Part shown: positions 54,550 through 62,619 of the stretch, piece by piece
Layout of the letters: each line of letters opens with the position of its first letter
Position numbering within the stretch: the stretch's first letter is position 1
Assembly: GCA_041678005.1 (NCBI GenBank)
Contig: JBAYOW010000004.1
Coordinates: 27,073-91,072, forward strand
Length of the DNA: 64,000 bases
Direction: 5' to 3'
From: Sulfurivermis sp041678005
GTDB lineage: Bacteria > Pseudomonadota > Gammaproteobacteria > Thiohalomonadales > Thiohalomonadaceae
Notes under the pieces: model-generated
Told to the model about the DNA's origin: nothing
Seen by the model: only the letters and a program-made list of their open reading frames with translations
Databases searched by the model: none
Made by a program: the position numbers and the translations under genes

Positions 54550-56031
54550 TCAGCGTGGACGCTGATGTTGCAATTCCAGTCGGCGCTCAAACTCTGCCAT
54601 GATCAGGTGATACAGCTCATCTTTCAACACCTGATCCTCAACACCGGCATCGATATTGGGGTTGTCGTTGACCTCGATGACATAAACACCTTTATCCGTC
54701 TGCTTCAGATCGACACCGTAAAGGCCGTCACCAATCAAGTTGGCCGCCTTGAGTGCAACACTCACCACTTCAGGCGGTACTTGCTCGATGGCCAGGGTTT
54801 TCCAGCCACCCTGGGCAAAGCTGCCATCCGAGCCATGATGCACGATTTGCCAATGTCTTTTCGACATGAAGTACTTGCAGGCAAACAACGGCTTTTTATT
54901 CAGCACACCAATACGCCAGTCAAATTCAGTATAAAGATATTCCTGCGCCAGGATCAGCTCAGAACTCTTGAACAAACGGGCAGATTCCTGCTGCATCTGC
55001 GCCGATGAATCGACCTTGATTACACCACGTGAAAATGATCCATCCGGTACCTTCAATACCATCGGATAGCCGATCACATCCTCGGCTGCCTGCAAGTCAT
55101 TACGCCCGACGATCACAGTGCGCGGTGTTGGCACCTTGTTGGCACGCAACAATTCAGCCAGATAAACCTTGTTGGTGCAGCGTAAGATCGACTGAGGGTC
55201 ATCAATCACCACCTGACCTTCACTCTCGGCCTTGGTGGCAAAACGATAGGTATAGTGATTGATATTGGTGGTTTCACGAATGAACAAGGCATCGTATTCC
55301 GCGAGACGGGAATAATCCTTGCGATCGATTATCTCGACATCGATCTTCAACGCACGTCCTGCCTTGATAAAACGCTGCAAGGCCTTTTTATCCGATGGTG
55401 GCAAAGGATCGTTTTCATTGTACAAAATAGCAAGGTCATAGCGAGCCTGCGTGCGCAACCTGGGCGATCGCCAACGTCTGACCAGATGATTGCGTAACTG
55501 CTCGGCAAAAAAATCAAGGTTTTCTCTATCCAACCGATGCAATGACAAAGTCTTAATAGACTCGATATGCCAGCCGCTCTCGGCTCGCCTGAAGCCGATA
55601 CGCAACAAAGGGCAAGGAAAAACCTCGAAGATCTGCCGCGCAAGATCTGCCATAGCCTCAAATCTGCAATTACCGAAAAACACGTCCATTTCAAATACCC
55701 GCTCATGACTGTCCTTGTGATACTTACGGAAACTTCTCGCCACCTCTTCATCCAGGCTGACCGCATTCAGGCTATACATCGCCTTACTGGACAAATCCAT
55801 CATCACTTTGACCGATGGAATGACCTTGTGATTACGCGCCTCGGCCAGCAGCGAACAATAATAGGCAACGCTGAGATATTTATAGCTACGACAAAGATTT
55901 ATCACCTGCACATTTTTAAGGTTGAAATACTCCTTGCGCGTCAGATAGTCATCGACATAAACCACCGGACAATCCATGTCAGTAAACTTCCAGTCTGCCT
56001 TGTCTTCCACCACAATGATCTGTGTTGTCAT
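54550..56031 (-). CDS. RimK-like ATP-grasp ligase with RLAN N-terminal domain
   Basis: A 493-residue protein. The N-terminal about 200 residues match the RLAN domain that precedes some RimK-like ATP-grasp domains (start WKFTDMDCPVVYVDDYLTRKE). The C-terminal part (about 285-485) is the ATP-grasp fold with GYPMVLKVPDGSFSRGVIKV, LILAQEYLYTEFDWRIGVLN and the metal site IEVNDNPNID. ATP-grasp enzymes of this kind form peptide bonds by an acyl-phosphate. The partner GNAT-peptidase gene lies 19 bases upstream on the same strand. Family RimK adds Glu to ribosomal protein S6; the substrate here is unknown. Confidence 0.87.
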   Translation of the reverse strand: MTTQIIVVEDKADWKFTDMDCPVVYVDDYLTRKEYFNLKNVQVINLCRSYKYLSVAYYCSLLAEARNHKVIPSVKVMMDLSSKAMYSLNAVSLDEEVARSFRKYHKDSHERVFEMDVFFGNCRFEAMADLARQIFEVFPCPLLRIGFRRAESGWHIESIKTLSLHRLDRENLDFFAEQLRNHLVRRWRSPRLRTQARYDLAILYNENDPLPPSDKKALQRFIKAGRALKIDVEIIDRKDYSRLAEYDALFIRETTNINHYTYRFATKAESEGQVVIDDPQSILRCTNKVYLAELLRANKVPTPRTVIVGRNDLQAAEDVIGYPMVLKVPDGSFSRGVIKVDSSAQMQQESARLFKSSELILAQEYLYTEFDWRIGVLNKKPLFACKYFMSKRHWQIVHHGSDGSFAQGGWKTLAIEQVPPEVVSVALKAANLIGDGLYGVDLKQTDKGVYVIEVNDNPNIDAGVEDQVLKDELYHLIMAEFERRLELQHQRPR

Positions 56032-56050
56032 TGGTTCTGCCTTTGTAAAT

Positions 56051-57145
56051 TCATTTACGAATAATTAATACCGCGCGCTGACCTGATTTTCCATAACGCG
56101 CCATACCCGCGAACGCCTTGCGCGGGATAGGCATATTCACACAGTCTGTCACCGTCTTGCCTTTTTCGTAATCAACATAAGAGTCATGCACATAAATAAA
56201 ACGCTCATCAAAACCTGTCACTACAACCCAATGGGGAAATTTCTCCTGATATATGCGATAGGAGCTGATCAACACCATAGGAATGGCACCTTGCATAAAT
56301 TCAGCTTGCATTTCGTCGACCGAAATTCGGCGATAATGTAGTGGTACGGCAAGCTGTTTCATCTCTGCAATAAAATCCTCCTGCACCAGACAGATAACCT
56401 GCTTTTTCTCTGCCGAGCGCACTGAATCCACAAACAGGGCACTCTCGTCATTAACGTATACTTCCACCGTAAAGCCACGATGATGGGCCGCAAGAGCAAG
56501 GCCAAACGGGCCGCAGCCGCCGTGACCGGATGTCATAAACACTGTAGTGGATTCGCGCCACAGCCGCAGTTCCAGCCGACGATTCAGCTCGATACCAGCA
56601 TCCAGCGCCCCCATGGCCATCATCAAGGCCGCAGGGCCGCAGGTAAATTCCAGGGTTTGTTCGTAATATGGCACACGCGACATATCCGGTCGCAAGGAAG
56701 GTATCAAGCGCTTTTCATAACGCAGCGCATCCATCTGATCTTCATAATACGCATCATAAAAACCAAAACGGCGATAGCCCATACTCTGATACAAGGCAAT
56801 CGAAGCTGCATTATCCATGCGCACTTCAAGACGCAATACAATACAGTCCCGCGCCAGCGCTGCCTGCTCAGCCGCCAACATCAATTGCCGTCCCATGCCA
56901 CGGCCACGGCAAGCTGGTCGCACAGCTATGGAATACATGCGTGCCAATGAAGTGCCGCTATTGAACAGCAGTAGGACATAGCCACAGATCATCTGCCCTT
57001 CCTCCAGCAACAAGAGGTCTGCATGAGCCTTGGTAATCATGTGGCGAAAGCTGCGCCGTGACAGGCGATCCATGGCAAAACACTGGTTCTCGATCTCAAC
57101 CAGGGCAGCTACATCGTCGAGTGTGGCGGGGCGTATCATTGCCAA
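56051..57145 (-). CDS. GNAT acetyltransferase fused to a C39-like cysteine peptidase domain
   Basis: A 364-residue protein. Residues about 3-150 form a GNAT domain with the acetyl-CoA motif CRGRGMGRQL (79-88) and a C-terminal LYQSMGYRRFGFY. Residues about 155-364 form a papain-like C39-type peptidase domain: Cys169 in LEFTCGPAAL, His305 in FPHWVVVTGFD and Asp321 in VHDSYVD. The set Cys-His-Asp is complete. It is the first gene of a two-gene operon with the RimK-like ligase and is divergent from argE. The presumed acetyl acceptor and peptidase substrate are not known. Confidence 0.87.
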   Translation of the reverse strand: MAMIRPATLDDVAALVEIENQCFAMDRLSRRSFRHMITKAHADLLLLEEGQMICGYVLLLFNSGTSLARMYSIAVRPACRGRGMGRQLMLAAEQAALARDCIVLRLEVRMDNAASIALYQSMGYRRFGFYDAYYEDQMDALRYEKRLIPSLRPDMSRVPYYEQTLEFTCGPAALMMAMGALDAGIELNRRLELRLWRESTTVFMTSGHGGCGPFGLALAAHHRGFTVEVYVNDESALFVDSVRSAEKKQVICLVQEDFIAEMKQLAVPLHYRRISVDEMQAEFMQGAIPMVLISSYRIYQEKFPHWVVVTGFDERFIYVHDSYVDYEKGKTVTDCVNMPIPRKAFAGMARYGKSGQRAVLIIRK

Positions 57146-57226
57146 AATTTCCAGGGCAGGTAAAGCATCAATCTAACATGCCAGTCCTGCGCTACACTAC
57201 AAGCATTCAAACCCTGGATTAATGCC

Positions 57227-58378
57227 ATGCCAACTTCCCTGCCCAGCCTGCACGCTATGCTTGCCGCACTGATTGCCACGCCCTCCATGAGCAGCGTCAA
57301 CCCTGTATTTGATACCAGCAATCGGCAGGTGATTGATCTGCTGGCAGGCTGGCTTGATGGCCTGGGCTTCACGATTGAGGTCCTACCGCTGCCCAAACAA
57401 CCCCACAAGGCCAATCTGCTTGCCACGCTGGGCTCAGGCCCGGACGGACTGGTGCTGGCTGGCCATACCGATACCGTGCCCTATGACGAAGGCCGCTGGC
57501 AGCACGACCCATTTCAGCTCCACGAATCCAATAACCGCCTTTATGGTCTAGGCACCTCCGATATGAAGGGGTTTTTCGCCCTTGCCATCGAAGCGGCGCG
57601 TAATCTTCAGGCCAATAAGCTGAAACAGCCGCTCATTATTCTCGCCACCGCCGATGAAGAAAGCTCGATGGAAGGCGCGCAGGCCCTGGTTAAACTTGGT
57701 CGTCCACGCGCCCGTCATGCCGTCATTGGCGAGCCGACCAATCTTCGGCCAGTCAATGCCCACAAGGGCATCATGATGGAGGGCATCCGCCTTATTGGCC
57801 GCTCTGGTCATTCCAGCGATCCATCACTGGGCAACAGCGCCCTGGAAGGAATGCACAAGGTCATCGCCGAGTTACTTGCTTGGCGCGGCGAATTGCAGGC
57901 CAAACACCACAATCCAAGTTTCAGCGTGCCCGTTCCCACGCTCAATCTTGGCCATATCCATGGAGGCGATAACCCCAACCGTATCTGCGGTCTATGTGAT
58001 CTGCACATCGACCTGCGCCCCTTGCCCGGCATGGAGCTGGATGAGCTGCGTGAAACCATGCACAAACGCCTCGGTGCAAGTCTGGCCGACAGTGGCCTGC
58101 AAATGGAAATACATCGACTATTCCCCGGCACCCCGCCGTTATATACGCCTGCCAGCACTGCCATAGTTCAGGCCGCTGAACAGCTCACCGGCCAGCCAGC
58201 CGAGGCCGTCGCCTTTTGCACCGAAGGACCTTACCTCCAGCAATTAGGCATGGATACCATCATTCTTGGCCCAGGCGATATAGCCCAGGCCCATCAACCA
58301 GATGAGTATTTGGCACTGGATCGTATTCAACCCATGCTGAGCATCCTGCAAGGACTGATCGCACGTTTCTGCCTTTAA
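57227..58378 (+). CDS. argE: Acetylornithine deacetylase
   Basis: Releases ornithine from N-acetylornithine (M20 metallopeptidase fold). The 383-residue product has the zinc ligands His and Asp in LAGHTDTVPYD and in DEESSMEG, plus the dimerisation domain in the middle (RSGHSSDPSLGNSALEGM). ArgE use implies the linear arginine route, in agreement with the separate argA. M20 relatives such as DapE are less likely given length and pattern. The next gene is argA. Confidence 0.94.
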   Translation: MPTSLPSLHAMLAALIATPSMSSVNPVFDTSNRQVIDLLAGWLDGLGFTIEVLPLPKQPHKANLLATLGSGPDGLVLAGHTDTVPYDEGRWQHDPFQLHESNNRLYGLGTSDMKGFFALAIEAARNLQANKLKQPLIILATADEESSMEGAQALVKLGRPRARHAVIGEPTNLRPVNAHKGIMMEGIRLIGRSGHSSDPSLGNSALEGMHKVIAELLAWRGELQAKHHNPSFSVPVPTLNLGHIHGGDNPNRICGLCDLHIDLRPLPGMELDELRETMHKRLGASLADSGLQMEIHRLFPGTPPLYTPASTAIVQAAEQLTGQPAEAVAFCTEGPYLQQLGMDTIILGPGDIAQAHQPDEYLALDRIQPMLSILQGLIARFCL

Positions 58379-58560
58379 TCAGGAGGCGTACAAACTGATG
58401 AGCCTGGTAACTGGTCCCATCAGGCTTTGCATATTTCCTGACAGCAAAAACAGCATCTACGCATTAATGTAGACCGGATATAACGCAGAGCTTGTATACT
58501 GGACATTCCATGCCGCCCCATGGAAAATACCAGCCAACACCGCCCAAAAAGGAACAGCTA

Positions 58561-59877
58561 GTGAGTTCGCCCACCAAAGAACAAGACTTTGTCCGCTGGT
58601 TCCGTGATTCCACGCCTTATATCAACGCCTTTCGTGGGCGCACCTTTGTCATTGCCTTTGGTGGCGAACTGGTTGCCGAGCCACAATTTGCCAGCTTTGT
58701 CCACGATATCAGTCTGCTCAACAGCCTCGGTGTTCGGCTCGTACTGGTACATGGAGCACGTTTGCAGATCGAAGAACGTCTCAGGAATCGTGGTGTTGAG
58801 ATGCAATACCAAAATGGCCTGCGTATTACTGATGCGCCCGCGCTTGCCTGTGTCAAGGAAGCCGCCGGTACGGTGCGGGTAGAAATTGAAGCACTGCTCT
58901 CCATGGGTCTGGCTAACTCCCCCATGGCTGGTGCGCGTATTCGTGTCGTATCCGGCAACTTTGTTACCGCCCAGCCGCTTGGCGTGTGTGATGGTATAGA
59001 CTACCAGCACACTGGTGAAGTGCGCCGTATCGATGTGCACGCCATGCAAAAACAGCTCAATGACGGTGCTATCGTCCTGCTCTCGCCCATCGGCTATTCA
59101 CCGACTGGCGAGACCTTCAACCTCAGTGCCGAGGATGTCGCGACCGCCGCCGCTATACATCTACAGGCTGACAAGCTGGTTTTTTTGACTGAAGGCGAGG
59201 GCATTACCGACAGCCATAATCACTTGATACGCGAGCTTGATCTTGCTGAAGCCGAGCAGTCCTTGAGCGGCAAGCTGACAGAAGAAATGCAGCGCTGCCT
59301 GGCCGGCAGCTTGCGCGCCTGCCGTGGTGGCGTACACCGCGCCCATATCATTAGTCGCCAGGCCGACGGCGCGCTGTTGCTGGAGCTGTTCACCCGCAAG
59401 GGCATCGGCACCTTGATCAGTGGCGAGTCATTCGAGGGCACACGCCCGGCAACCATCGAAGATGTAGGTGGTATCCTGGAGCTCATTGCCCCCCTTGAAG
59501 CCGAGGGTGTACTGGTACGTCGTTCGCGCGAACTACTGGAGATGGAAATCGATCAATTTATCGTCACTGAACGCGAGCATATGATTATCGCCTGCGCTGC
59601 GCTGTATCCTTTCGCTGACGAAAAGCTCGGTGAGCTGGCCTGTCTGGCCGTGCACCCTGATTATCGCAAACAAGGACGTGCCGATGCTCTGCTAGCCTTT
59701 ATTGAACGACAGGCCAGAGAGATGAATATTGAGCAACTGCTTGTCCTCACCACGCGCACCGCGCACTGGTTTTTGGAGCGTGGCTTTCAACTCGCTGACA
59801 TAAAAGATCTGCCGGTAAAAAAGCAGCTCATGTACAACTACCAGCGCAACTCCAAGGTATTCCTGAAATCAGTTTGA
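58561..59877 (+). CDS. argA: N-acetylglutamate synthase
   Basis: Makes N-acetylglutamate, the first step of arginine synthesis. The 438-residue product has an N-terminal amino-acid-kinase-like domain (about 15-275, FVIAFGGELVAEPQF, LVLVHGARLQIEERL) and a C-terminal GNAT domain (about 290-435, LGELACLAVHPDYRKQGRADALL). I choose the GTG at 58561 because AAAAAGGAACAG lies just upstream; the frame has 23 more codons from ATG 58492. It is usually inhibited by arginine through the kinase-like domain. The Dam-like gene follows 28 bases later. Confidence 0.95.
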   Translation: MSSPTKEQDFVRWFRDSTPYINAFRGRTFVIAFGGELVAEPQFASFVHDISLLNSLGVRLVLVHGARLQIEERLRNRGVEMQYQNGLRITDAPALACVKEAAGTVRVEIEALLSMGLANSPMAGARIRVVSGNFVTAQPLGVCDGIDYQHTGEVRRIDVHAMQKQLNDGAIVLLSPIGYSPTGETFNLSAEDVATAAAIHLQADKLVFLTEGEGITDSHNHLIRELDLAEAEQSLSGKLTEEMQRCLAGSLRACRGGVHRAHIISRQADGALLLELFTRKGIGTLISGESFEGTRPATIEDVGGILELIAPLEAEGVLVRRSRELLEMEIDQFIVTEREHMIIACAALYPFADEKLGELACLAVHPDYRKQGRADALLAFIERQAREMNIEQLLVLTTRTAHWFLERGFQLADIKDLPVKKQLMYNYQRNSKVFLKSV

Positions 59878-59905
59878 ACCTGCCTTCAGATGATAGGGAA
59901 CCTTC

Positions 59906-60757
59906 ATGCCAAACATATTGAAAACGACAACCCCACGTTACCGCCCACCACTGAAATGGGCAGTCAACAAATACCAGATACTCGATCAGATAAAGGCCCG
60001 CCTGCCCCAAGCCAGCCGACTAATTGAGCCTTTTGCCGGCTCAGGTGCATTGTTTCTGAATACTGATTTCAATCACTACTTACTCAATGACATCAATTCT
60101 GACCTGATTGATTTTTACCTGATGCTGCAAAAAGACGGCCAAAGCTTTATTGCCTATGCGCAAAAATTCTTTACTGACAAATACAACGATAAAACGGCCT
60201 ATTATGATCTCAGGGAAAAATTCAACGCCACCAAAAGTAAACGCCTGAAGGCTGCACTATTTTTATATCTGAATAGACATGGCTACAACGGTCTGTGTCG
60301 CTACAACTCTTCCGGTCAATACAACGTCCCCTTTGGTAGTTATAAGCGTCCTTATTTTCCGACCAGGGAACTGAGTCTCTTTGCGGCAAAATCACAGGGA
60401 ATAAAATTCACCAATAAAAATTTTTTTATCGTAATGCAGGAGGCTAGACATGGTGACATAGTCTACTGCGACCCGCCCTATACCCCTTTGTCAACAACTG
60501 CTAACTTCACGACTTATAGCGCCGGTGGCTTCAATATGGAACAGCATGTCGCGCTCGCCACCATGGCAGAGGATCTGGCAGAACAAGGCATTCCAGTCTT
60601 GATCTCCAATCACAACACCATATCGACCAGGAAACTTTATGCCAGTGCCAACGTGCATAAATTCCAGGTTCGCCGTATGATTAGCCGCGATGGTGGCAAA
60701 CGCAACATGGCCAATGAACTGCTTGCTGTATTCAGTTCGTGCAAGGAAAGAAAATAG
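59906..60757 (+). CDS. dam: Dam-like DNA adenine-N6 methyltransferase with altered N-terminal motif
   Basis: A 283-residue Dam-class enzyme, likely methylating adenine in GATC. It shows the SAM-binding EPFAGSGALFLN (about 41-52), catalytic DPPY (189-192 in VYCDPPYTPL), and the substrate-loop CRYNSSGQYNVPFG. The N-terminal motif usually KWAGGK reads KWAVNK (17-22), so GG is replaced by VN at the SAM contact. Length is normal (about 270-280). The EAL-HDOD gene starts four bases after the stop, probably one transcript. Confidence 0.9.
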   Translation: MPNILKTTTPRYRPPLKWAVNKYQILDQIKARLPQASRLIEPFAGSGALFLNTDFNHYLLNDINSDLIDFYLMLQKDGQSFIAYAQKFFTDKYNDKTAYYDLREKFNATKSKRLKAALFLYLNRHGYNGLCRYNSSGQYNVPFGSYKRPYFPTRELSLFAAKSQGIKFTNKNFFIVMQEARHGDIVYCDPPYTPLSTTANFTTYSAGGFNMEQHVALATMAEDLAEQGIPVLISNHNTISTRKLYASANVHKFQVRRMISRDGGKRNMANELLAVFSSCKERK

Positions 60758-60761
60758 ACTC

Positions 60762-62009
60762 ATGCAAGCAGACATTGACAAGCACAATATCTTTATCGGT
60801 CGCCAAGCTATATATGATCGCAAGCTGCATGTCTTTGCCTATGAATTACTCTACCGGCACTGCGCGGACAACAAGGCTGTAATAGTCAATGGCGATCATG
60901 CCACATCACAAATTATCACCAGCCTGTTCATCGAGCTGGGCCTGGAGAATATTGTTGGCAGCAAACCAGCTTTCATCAATATTACCGGTGATTTTTTTCT
61001 CGGCGACTATCCACTGGCGATGTCACCTGAACAGGTGGTGCTTGAACTGCTGGAAAACATTGAGCCCAGCGATGAAATAATCGCTGGCGCGCGTCGCCTG
61101 ACAGAACATGGCTTTCGTATCGCGCTGGATGATTATTTGCTGAAACAAAAAACCAGGCCGCTATTGGAGCTGGCGAGCTATGTAAAGCTTGATATCCTGC
61201 AGATGAGTGAACAAGAGCTTAACCACACTGTGACAGAACTTCGCCACCACCCCAGCATACGCCTCATCGCAGAAAAGGTAGAAACCCCCGAGCAGTATAA
61301 ATATTGTCGCGAATTGGGCTTCGATTACTTTCAAGGTTATTTCTTCGCGCGCCCTGATGTAATCAAGACCCATACCACCATCATCAACCACGCGGTAGTC
61401 TTCAACCTGTTGGCCCAGCTGCGCAATCCAGATATCACTATGCCAGAGCTTGAGCATCTAATCGCCCATGATGCCGTGCTTTCCTATCGCCTGCTGCGTT
61501 ACATCAATTCTGCCTCCTTTGCCTTGCGCCGTGAAATAGATTCCATCCAGCAGGCACTGATGCTGCTTGGGCTTGATGCCGTGCGCAAGTGGTCAACCCT
61601 GTTGCTGCTGGCACAGGCCAGTGCCCACAAACCACCTGAACTGATGACGCTTGCTCTCATCCGCGCCCGTATGTGTGAGCTACTCGCCATCACTCATGAA
61701 GGCATCGATTTCAATCAGGCATTTACGGTTGGGCTTTTCTCCTTGCTCGATGCCATGCTCGATCAGGACATGGCAAGCCTGCTCGATCAGCTGCCACTCT
61801 CCATGTCGGTAAAGCTGGCCTTACTGAACCACGATGGGCCATTGGGCAATCTGTTGCATATGGTCATCAATTATGAGCGCGGCCAATGGGATGGCCTTGT
61901 TCTTCACGAAGACATGTCTATCAGCTATCAATCAGCCTATTTAGCAGCCGTCAGCTGGGCCGATAGCAGCACTCAACTGCTTTATGCAAAACCTGGCGCT
62001 ACACACTGA
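60762..62009 (+). CDS. EAL-HDOD signalling protein with degenerate EAL domain
   Basis: A 415-residue protein. Residues about 1-210 are an EAL-like domain: ELLYR (Glu28) at the signature, IALDDYLLK where DDFG is expected, and EKVETPEQYKYCRELGFDYFQGYF at the end. The DDFG second half is missing, so phosphodiesterase activity is unlikely. Residues about 215-400 form an HDOD domain (ISLDAVLSYRLLRYINSASF-like). YuxH/CdgJ-type proteins of this kind affect motility and c-di-GMP signalling. It starts four bases after the dam-like gene. Confidence 0.9.
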   Translation: MQADIDKHNIFIGRQAIYDRKLHVFAYELLYRHCADNKAVIVNGDHATSQIITSLFIELGLENIVGSKPAFINITGDFFLGDYPLAMSPEQVVLELLENIEPSDEIIAGARRLTEHGFRIALDDYLLKQKTRPLLELASYVKLDILQMSEQELNHTVTELRHHPSIRLIAEKVETPEQYKYCRELGFDYFQGYFFARPDVIKTHTTIINHAVVFNLLAQLRNPDITMPELEHLIAHDAVLSYRLLRYINSASFALRREIDSIQQALMLLGLDAVRKWSTLLLLAQASAHKPPELMTLALIRARMCELLAITHEGIDFNQAFTVGLFSLLDAMLDQDMASLLDQLPLSMSVKLALLNHDGPLGNLLHMVINYERGQWDGLVLHEDMSISYQSAYLAAVSWADSSTQLLYAKPGATH

Positions 62010-62067
62010 AAATCTTGTGCAAGTCAGAATATTTCTCACGCCCCAGTAAGGCATATGAGTTAACACC

Positions 62068-62472
62068 ATGAATGAAATAAACCAGGCCGACTGGACCACC
62101 GTCTGCCCACCTGGCTGGGTGACGGAAAACACCGAAGACAGCGTCCTGTTCTACCAGGCTGAAGAAGGCATTGGTACGCTGGAAATAAGCTGCTTCTGCA
62201 GGGACGACGAACCTGTCACCATGGCAGAGCTGGATGAACTTGCTGCCGACGCGCAGGCCGCAGACGCCACCCGGATCAACATACAAATTGGCAATATGAA
62301 TGGCCTGATGTTCAGTTATGAAGAAGAAAACCTGGCCTGGAAAGAATGGTATCTAATGACTGCTCATTGCCTGTTTTTCATCACCTACCATTGCCCTGAA
62401 GATATGGCCGGTATAGAAGATGAAGAGCTGGCGGTTATCCTTGATAACCTGCAAACCAATCCGGCGAATTAA
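62068..62472 (+). CDS. Hypothetical protein of 134 residues
   Basis: An acidic soluble protein with Trp-rich ends (WTTVCPPGW near the start, WKEWYLMTAHCLFFITYHCPED later). It has no signal or membrane segment, and I recognise no family. It follows the EAL-HDOD gene after 58 bases on the same strand. Confidence 0.65.
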   Translation: MNEINQADWTTVCPPGWVTENTEDSVLFYQAEEGIGTLEISCFCRDDEPVTMAELDELAADAQAADATRINIQIGNMNGLMFSYEEENLAWKEWYLMTAHCLFFITYHCPEDMAGIEDEELAVILDNLQTNPAN

Positions 62473-62619
62473 TAGCCCAAGACTCTGCTGGGCAGAGACG
62501 CATGTTGTTTTCTTGTTCCTGTGCGCCATGCGGAATACATACTATGACGCTCTGCCTCACCAACAAACATACACCTTGCTGAACCCATCCTTCGCCTCAG
62601 CATGCCCGCAGCAGCAACA

